Assembly (NCBI GenBank): GCA_037783415.1
Contig: JAZGTN010000006.1
Location: 3,472,001 to 3,536,000 of the forward strand
DNA: 64,000 nt
Reading direction: 5' to 3'
Origin: Leptasterias polaris
Lineage: Eukaryota; Echinodermata; Asteroidea; Forcipulatida; Asteriidae
In this document: one piece after another, positions 38,201-47,200 of the stretch
Position numbering within the stretch: position 1 is the first letter of the stretch
How the letters are laid out: each line of letters starts with the position of its first letter
Translations under genes and position numbers: made by a program
The notes under the pieces: generated by a model
Seen by the model: only the letters and a program-made list of their open reading frames with translations
Told to the model about the DNA's origin: nothing
Databases searched by the model: none

Positions 38201-41200
38201 TCCTCCTTCCCCAATCGTGGGAGATTATAAAGTATCCCAGTTGGGATAAATTGGGCGACAGTGATCCTTTTACCCTCCTCCTTCCCCAATCGTGGGAGAT
38301 TATGAAAAGCAGGCCTGATACTTCGTTCTTGTAATGGCAGATTTTTCTTTAATAAAAGGGCGCCCCAATGAGGGCATGAAGGCCATGAGCAGGGGCATGG
38401 AGGCAATTGCCTCTGTCGCCCCTGTGAACTATCAGACCTGTAAAGGCTTGCGTCCATCCAGCCTGTAAACCCATTTGTTACATTCAGTGATTTTGTTTTG
38501 TATTTGATTGCAAACTCTTTAATATTTGGCATGTTTAGTTTTTCTAAATTCTTGAAGTTACCCTTTTCCCCCCCTGTTGTGTTCCCCCCCCCCCCAACTA
38601 ATCTTATGTGTCCCACTTTCACCCATATGTTTGTGTGTTTGTCCGCATTGATTTGACTAGTACTCAGTGCGCATGCGCTCTGCCAGTACGAGTGCATCTA
38701 TCCATCTCCCGCTGAAGAACCCAAACGACATTAAGGTAACGGAACGGTATACAAGTATTTTGGACTCATTTTGGTGGACACTAAGCCTGGGTGGTTCATT
38801 TGGCTCTAAAGCACATAACAAACGGGATTATTGCTTGCAAGCACAAAAGATGGGCGCTTATTTTTGTCAGTGGTTGTTTTGTTTCCAAGATTATGCACCC
38901 AACACAGGCCCTTTTTCGAAACCACATTTTGAGCTTGGGCTTTGGGCTTTGGGCTTTATAGGCTCTGTCAAATATTTAGAAAATATGTGCTTTCCTTTCG
39001 GGCGTCAATCGGGTGAGACCGAGCCCAAGCCCGAGACATGGTTTTGAAAAAGGGCTGCAGGTCTTTTTTCAAAATCTCTGTTCGGTCTTGGGCTCCGGTT
39101 TGAAGCCTCATAAAGAAAGCGCAAATTTTCTAAATAATTGACAGACAAATCCTTAGCCCAAGTACAAGCCATGGTTTTTTTAAAGGGCCATAGATTGTCT
39201 TCGCTGTTTTTTGGTTCTTTGTTTTGTCAATTCTTCTGCTCCTATATTCGTCTATGTCTTAATTTTCTGCCATTGTGTTGTTTTTGTTCTCAATGACCTT
39301 TAAGATTGTTTTTAAAATCCTAAAGACAAATTTTGAAATTTATTTATTTTTTATTGGAATGCGAGGAGTTTGATTAATACTAGGGAGAAGAATATTTCCT
39401 TTTAGCAAAAGTTAGTGTATTATAAGGAGTAACAACACACTTATATTAGGTCCTGATGCCTATTAAATTAACTATGGCAGTTTTCTGTAGAAGAAAAATG
39501 TTTGTCTGTTTTGTTTTTGTTTTACAAGCTGCAGTGCGCTGGGTTTTGTTTCCTCCTAAAAAAGCCCTCGTACAAACACTTTTCAAACTTGACACTGAGT
39601 GATCTTTACAACAACAGAAAACATTAAGTTGTTGCAGTCAGCTGTCTTCATTTGAGTGTACTTTTCACACCTTCCATACTCTCAGCATACCCATTATTAC
39701 GGAACCAGCTGTTTTTTCACTCAAATTTGCCAGTCTCAAAACTTTCATCTTCATAACCATTATCACGTCACTGCATGCTGCACAGCATGAATTCATCAAA
39801 GTTGAAAAGACCGTACCTTTTCATCCAACCACGGCACATCTCTGCATTTTACATTATGGAAACATCAATAACCATTCACTGTCATATCAATTATTCATCT
39901 CGACACCTACATTCTTACCACAACTGAATATAATAAACACGAACAGCATTAGTTGAAAGGTTGTGCCATTGTGTATTTTAGACTGGCAGGAGGCGTGCAA
40001 GTGTGGCAACGGTTGTTGGGGCAGGATTGCTTAGCTCATCGTACGGTTCACCACAGGTATATTAACCACTGATCGCTTGCCGTGTCTTTCCCTGAGATCT
40101 TATCTGAAACCTAAAGCATGGGAGGTTTTTTATATCAAGTACTTCTTCAGTATTTGACTGTCTTTCTAATTATTAATTGCAAACGAAGTCTCTTTTATAC
40201 TTCTTTTGTTAACGAGTGTCATTTTGTTCAGAGTTGTTTGTTTGTATAGAGTACTGTATGTCATCTTGAGACTGTGTGTTTCTGGAAAGTTGTATCTTGT
40301 CAGCTTGTTTGTCCTATTCTCTGCCAGTCTGTCTGTCTTTCAGACTGTTTATCTATGGATCTATTTAATCCCTTAAACATCCTTTTCGAGTGTTTAAAAT
40401 CATTAAATTTGTGTGTGTCAATGTCTAACTCTTCACCCAACGTAGGAAAACAGATCCTTGACTGATCCTTGACTGATCCTTGACTGATCCTTGACTGATC
40501 CTTGACTGATCCTTCTGTGTACATAACTTATGAGACTTTCTTCAATTAGCATCATTCATAAACACGTGTATGTTTGTCCTTTCACATTCAAACTGAGGAC
40601 ACATCATTGTTTGATGGAAGGAAACATGTTGTGGTTTATATCTCTACCCAGGGCTTGAATTTGGGGGGGGGGAATCCACAAGACCACAAAAAGGGATCTG
40701 GGTGTTTTGTCAGAGCGAGGATGTCCCCATTTCTCTTTTGTGTACCAAACCAATGTGGATGTTGCTTAAAAAATAAAAAAAATAAGTCCAAACTATGGGA
40801 GAGCAAAGAGAAGTCCTTGATTTACTGGGTCGACAAACATGGGTGTGGGGGTGTCTACATGTTGAATGAAACTGAGGAAAACCGATCCAGGTGTTTTCAC
40901 AGAGCTGAAGATGTCATGCTTGTTTTCATGAATAAAGTCAAATTAAAAAGCCTATTCCAAACAATTGGACAACAAAGAGAAGTCCTTGATTTATTGGGTC
41001 AACAAACATGGTTTTTGTGTGGGCTTATTTCCAGGGCAGTTGTGTTGAAAACAGCTCAGTCTGCACCAGGAGAATCAAAAACAAAAAAACATATCAATAA
41101 ACACCTTTACCTTTCTGTTTGATCTTCACTTAGTTTTATAATAAGTTTTACTTCCAAAGTAACATTACGTTACGTCAAAATGAGTTTTAAAACATGCTTT

Positions 41201-44200
41201 TAAACATCTAATAATGATACTGAAGCTGTATTTCTGTTTAACCATTGGCTTGTTGATGAATTTGTTGGTTTCTGTAACTGGTTTTTTGGGAAACCATAAT
41301 TGTTGAACTTGTTGCTTTTTGTTGCTCATAAATGTGGTTATAATCAACAAAAACAAACTGCACCATGAATCAACCTAATATTAAGTTTAACAAATCAATG
41401 CAATTTTAACCCATTTTCTGTTGCTATTTTTATTTCATCTCAATATACAAAGCTTCTCGCTGATCAGCTAAAACATTCCCTCCTTAATCCATTAATGTTT
41501 AATCTAACCATCAGTCGGTATCATTCAGTGGTCAGCACACTCGCTCTCAAACGGAGCCAGCAGGTGTTAGTATGACATTAACCCAACCGGTAAGGATGAT
41601 GTCTTAGGTCCTGAAGGAGGGGGGAAGATTAGGAACAGATGGCAATACTTAATTTGCTCAGTTAATGTTGAGATGTTTTCTAAAATTGAAATTTAGCATT
41701 TTTCACTCTTTGAAATTGAGTGGTTTGATGTCCATTCCCAGCCCTGACCAAAAACAATATGAAGGAGAAAGAAAACAACTTGTTAAAGGTATTATACGGG
41801 ATTGGTAGAGGTGACAAAATAGTCTCACACAGTGTTCATGTTTTGGTGTGATCAGCCAATATATACATGAATTAACAGAACTGTGAACATTTTGGCTTAA
41901 TCACCTGTGTGAGCTAGGAGAGAAAAAGTGAAAAACCACTTGCAATTTTCAGCATGAATGTTGGCTTTAATTTTGGTTGTAGCAACCGAAATCGGCTGTT
42001 GTGTTTTGGAGGTTTTCAGATACAGTTTTCTCATATTATAGGACTTCATTTCAGAGGAGCTTACTTCACCGAAAAAAATGGATCTAGTATGATTTCCATA
42101 ATCAATAAGCTTTCAGACTAAAATGAAACAATGATGTTTCTTAGTCCTTACCAATCCTTTATACTACCAAGGAAAGAAGAATTCAGCAAACTGTGTCAAA
42201 ATCACACAAGTATTCCATTTGTTGGTAATGTAAGAATCTAAAGAAGCCTTTTGATTTTGAATACTCAAACTTAAAGTGGAGACCCCTGGGTTACTATCTT
42301 TGTTCTTTATTTATGATGGTGAGAGAGAGAGAGTCTGTTATCACCCTGATGGATACTCAGGACACTCTATCCTGCAGACCAGGGCAAGCCCCAGGCTATG
42401 GGAAACTTTTGTAGGGGCACCAAGGCCAAGACCAGGGGCAACAGAGGCCCTGCCCTCATAGGCCTGAGTGTAATTCCAGGCCTGAAGCCCTGGCCACTTA
42501 CCTAAGGGTTCTTATTTGTGGTGTTGGAAGAGTCGGTGTCTGGAATGTAACACCCTGGGAGTTAAGCTTCTTTTGCCATCTTGACCAACCAGAGAACTCG
42601 AACCCTCTCTACCTTTACCATAAGCTCCCATAATTCAAATTATAAAACACCCGCTAAACATAATTAATACATTTACTTGACCTAAATTGAACCACCTTGG
42701 GACCTTTCATAAGAAAAATCTGTATTAGGTTTGGGAATGGATTTGAAAACAAAGTAGTTGAAGGGGAAAACTAGTTGGATGAAGTTATTTAGAGCATCAC
42801 ATTTTACAACCTCCATTTTGTTTTCCATTAGTATTTTTATTTTAATTTTCAAATTGATCACCGTCATATTAATTAGAAAACTTTAACCTAACTAATAGTT
42901 AGGTACAGATAAATGCTTGGTCATAGGTTGAGCAATATATATTCTGAAAGTAAATAAAATTATACAAAATTGATCACCAAGTAGGCTATGATGGTTCGTA
43001 CAGCCCTTCACGCTATTTACCAAACCACATTGTGAACCTCCCTGCTCCATTTGAGGGTCTCCCCCTCCCCCTTTCCCCAACCTCTTGTCACCAAAGAACC
43101 CATTGTAGCCCAATTTCACTTCAACAACTTTGAATTCTCTGTATGCATGCCGATTGTGATGAGTGTGTTATTTTAAACCATTTTGGGGGGTCGGGAAGTT
43201 CAGATTTTTTGGTCATGCTGTAGATGTTAGTTGCATGATGAAGAAGTAAAGACGTAGTATGTGACCTTGGTGCAGAAGTTTATAGTTTAAGGTCCAAAGT
43301 GTGATTGTGAACTGTGGTTATTATGTTTGAATGAAAATGTCCAGTGAACTTTTCCCTGCATGTGATTTGTATGTGACACAAGAAAGTGTTTGGTAGCGAT
43401 TAGATTATTGTATATAATTTGTTATTACCCCTACACCGATGTGTATAAGCCACTGTATACTCGGTACTTTCCCGAGTTCTGTGAAAAAAATCAACAGGCA
43501 AATCACTTGGGTGGGATTCGAACCCATGACCTTTACATGCTAGAGCAGATGTCTTACCACTTGATTATTGTAGTTTTCCGATTTGGTTCGAGATCCGTGA
43601 CTCAAGAGTTGACAACCCCACTTAAGATTGTTTTTTAATTGATACATTGTTGTTTCTAATCATTTATCAACAAGTGTGATGGTCAAGTCTGTACCAGGAG
43701 CAAGTTTACAGACCCAACAGTATTTTAAGCTATTTGAAAAAAAACTGAACAGCAGAGCTGCCAACTCTCCCTGATTCCGCAGAAATTTCCCTGAAAGTAA
43801 ACCAATCTTTCCATGATCTGATGAACAATTAAAAAATCTCCCTGATTGTGGAAACTTTTTCCTTATAAATGTTGAATGTTATTCTAAATATCTCCCTGGT
43901 TGCAAGATGCAAATATTGGCAGCTCTGATTAATGTAGATTAGGGCCCAATTTCATAGAGTTGCCTATAAGCAGAAAATATTGCATATTGCTTAAAAATGT
44001 TCTGCTAAGCAAACAAATGTGCTGGATACCAGTCAACAACGGTACATGTGATATGGTATTTTGGCTGGTAACCTTATTCTGGTAAGCATAATTTCGTTGT
44101 GCATACTTTTTGTGCTTAAGCAGTTCTTTGAATTAATTTGGCACAGGGCCCAATTTCATAGAGCTGCTTAAACAGCAAATGCGGCTGAAAAGTTTTTTGC

Positions 44201-47200
44201 TCAGCAAAAAGAAGCAGGATACCAGTCACAGATGGGACATGAGGAATGGTATTTTGGCTGGTTACCTTATTCTGGTAGGCATAATTTTGGCAGCTCTATG
44301 AAGTTGGGCTGAGATCCTACAAAAAAAGTGATCAAAGTTATAAACCATGGCATGATCGTGTTAAAGTATGTACTGATTGGTGTAGTAGTGTTTGAATGTG
44401 AAGTGTTAATGAGTGACATGATGATTAATGGTATCATTGTTTTGAATAACTCTGGTTTCTTGTGCATCAGTCTCGGCTGGCTGGGGCAGTGAGGAGGACA
44501 TCTGTTCAGCTCAGCAGCTCTCTCAATACTGAAGATTTTAAGGTTAACTTTGACATAATAGCGGAGTTCTCCCCAATATGTGTAACTTGCAGCTAATATG
44601 CAACCAACAAAACTTGTTTATTTTTTATTGGAGATGTTATTCACACACACAAAATTAAAAAGTCATTTAAAATGCTCCAGATTGCACAGAGCATTTCAAG
44701 CCAAATATAAACACCAAATAAAAAACCTGATGATTTCCTCATTTCAATTCAGCGTGCTTCGGTCAAACTTGCAAAATTTGGGCCCTGAATGCCCCACAGT
44801 AAAAAAAATAACCTGGAGAGAACTTGGAGTAGGCTAACTGTCCTTTTATTAGTGCAGATTCCTGTATAAATATGTTGTTGAAAAAAAATGGGGGAATATT
44901 ATTTTGAAATTCGTCTCGAATGAAAACTACCTTTTTGCTAATATTTAATAACAAACTGGGCCCAATTTCATGGCACTACTTACCAGAGAATTCTGCGCTT
45001 ATGTTACCTTGTAGAGGGCATAATCCTTTGGGTGGTCAGCCATGAAGTTGGACCCTGCTAACTGTATAGACCTTTCTTTTGCAACGTCACAGCCCGAGTT
45101 TTTGCCAACCCAGTTTGGAAAAGTATGGAAAGCCATAACTGCAAATCAAAAACAGATTGCCACAGTTTGTAGCAGTGTTATACAAATATTCAAAAATAGT
45201 GTTGAATTTGTTGGAAACAAATCAACCAATCATGGAAGGTATTTCCGTTCATGAATCTTTACAGAAAATGTTGAATTTGGTCACAACATTTTTTAACACG
45301 ATTGAATGTTTGCTAACATTCGGCCGTCCATGCCAACCGGCGCACTTTGTTTATCAACAAAAGAAAGGTCTATTGAAGGCATTCTTCTGTCGGGTTACTT
45401 GATCAACTAATAATAACTAACGACTATCACGTATTAACTAGTTATAGGTGGAGGGTTTTGATATAAATGTTATCACCTTGAACTAGAAACACGGCATAAA
45501 CTGGTAAGAATCAACATTTTATAAATATAAGACAATCTTTTCTCTATAAAGACCATGGAGGTTGCACGCAGCTTGTGCCAAAATGCCAATGTAGCGGCTG
45601 CCGCAAATGGCCCCAATATTTGACCCACTTCCACTCAACCAAAAGATCAAAGTAAAGGTCATGTCCTGAATTGACATTTTCAAATGTTTCTCATATTCAA
45701 ATAGTATCTACATTTTTAGAACCAAGACCAATTTTCTGTTTCTTATTATTTGCAGATATTTTTACTGGACACATTTCGTCGCGCGTACCACGAACCGACC
45801 TAACTCGTACACAGTATAAAAAAACATGTTTGGAGAAAATCCCGAATGAAGTTGCACTATTTTTCAAACTGCTGTTTCGGGTTCTGCTAACTATTTGTAT
45901 ACAATTTTTTAAGACAAAAATAAAGCCGACTACTTTATTAATACAGAACTGTCAATTTCATTTAATCCCCGCAACTATTTTAATTAGTAAATAATACCTA
46001 AACAGATAGGTCACTTTGTGAAAATTAAAATCCGAGTTTTGCCCGCAGAGCGCCGTGTACAAACCAATGCATAATAGAGACGTATCTAGTTAGGTCACTT
46101 TGTGAAAATACCACGCTTTGAGTTAGGTCAGTTCGTGGTACGCAAATTTTACACGCGCGCCCGAACCGCGCGCGCTGTAGCGCATAGTACATCATTGGTA
46201 AAGTGGCGTATCTAGATAGGTCACTTTGTGAAAAGACAAAACGGCAAATCTAGTGATACGTCGTTTTTAGTAATTAGTGTAATTACAAAACTACTACGTA
46301 TTTAGTTCTGAAACTTGCTGAAAATGTTAACAGTAATGAGTATATTAATAATTTGTAAAAAAAAAAAATTGCAAAAGTGTGTGATTTTTGTCAGTTAGGT
46401 CGGTTCGTGGTACGCGCGACGATTTAGTCCCAAAAATCAACAATATCTGGCACATTAGACAGAAATGAATGCTTCATAAAAAGCTAAAACTTCTGCATCT
46501 ATCCAGATGATAATTTTATTGGGAGAAAGTCTTTAATAAATTTCCCCAAACAATTTGAATGAAATGAACCAACGTTGTTATCATCTATTAAACAGGAAGC
46601 CAAGGCAAGGTTAACGAGCAGTTTAAGCACAGGCGCCAGCACTGGGAGACACTCCCCCTTATTGAGGACAGATAGCCCCATTGTTGTTAAGAGACGATCC
46701 AGTGATGACGGACCACCAGTCCACTCTTTGATGGATGGAACGGCATCGGCACCTGTGTAAGATTCAACTTCAAGATTCAAACTCTCACAGAGAACCAAGA
46801 AATTTGTAGAACCAGGAACCAAGTACAAAAGCATCTCCTTTTTATGAATGTACAACATAATTGCATTGCTTGGACCTGACAACAAAAAACAGGAAAACAG
46901 GGTTGGTAGGTGGGGGAAAAACAAAATTGAATTATTTTACATTATGCACACCAAGAAATAAAGTTTGTTGACCAAGGAGAAATTGATCTCCCTGAAATTG
47001 ATAAAATAACTGACTGCTGGTGGTATAATATTAAAACATGCAGCCGATCAGGAAATTGTTTTCAATCTTTTTGAATAATTGATAGAAAACAAGTACTGTT
47101 GGCAGGTTTTTGAACAGGAAACAGAAACATTTGTTTGTTAGGCCTTGTTGACTTTGCTGAGCTATGTTTACATTCTTCATGGCAGGTTGAGTCCATCAAG

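Larger units (their letters stand above)
41590..44470. other. Gene 1 intron 20 with several repeats
   Basis: Holds a TTAA-like MITE (about 41794-42171, opening TTAAAGGTATTATACGGGAT) and a 'caggcaattgcccc'-type repeat (about 42350-42500). Also has a reverse tRNA-derived SINE (43430-43610), a GAGCTGCCAA element (43748-43927) and two 'GGGCCCAATTTCAT' elements. No exon seen. Confidence 0.5.

Noticed and set aside
38152..38697. 181-codon minus-strand ORF
   Set aside because: Half of it is a tandem DNA repeat kept open by chance; the rest overlaps a plus-strand exon of gene 1.
40574..41122. 182-codon plus-strand ORF
   Set aside because: It runs across an internally duplicated dispersed repeat that also occurs near 3,500, has no splice context and no recognisable domain.
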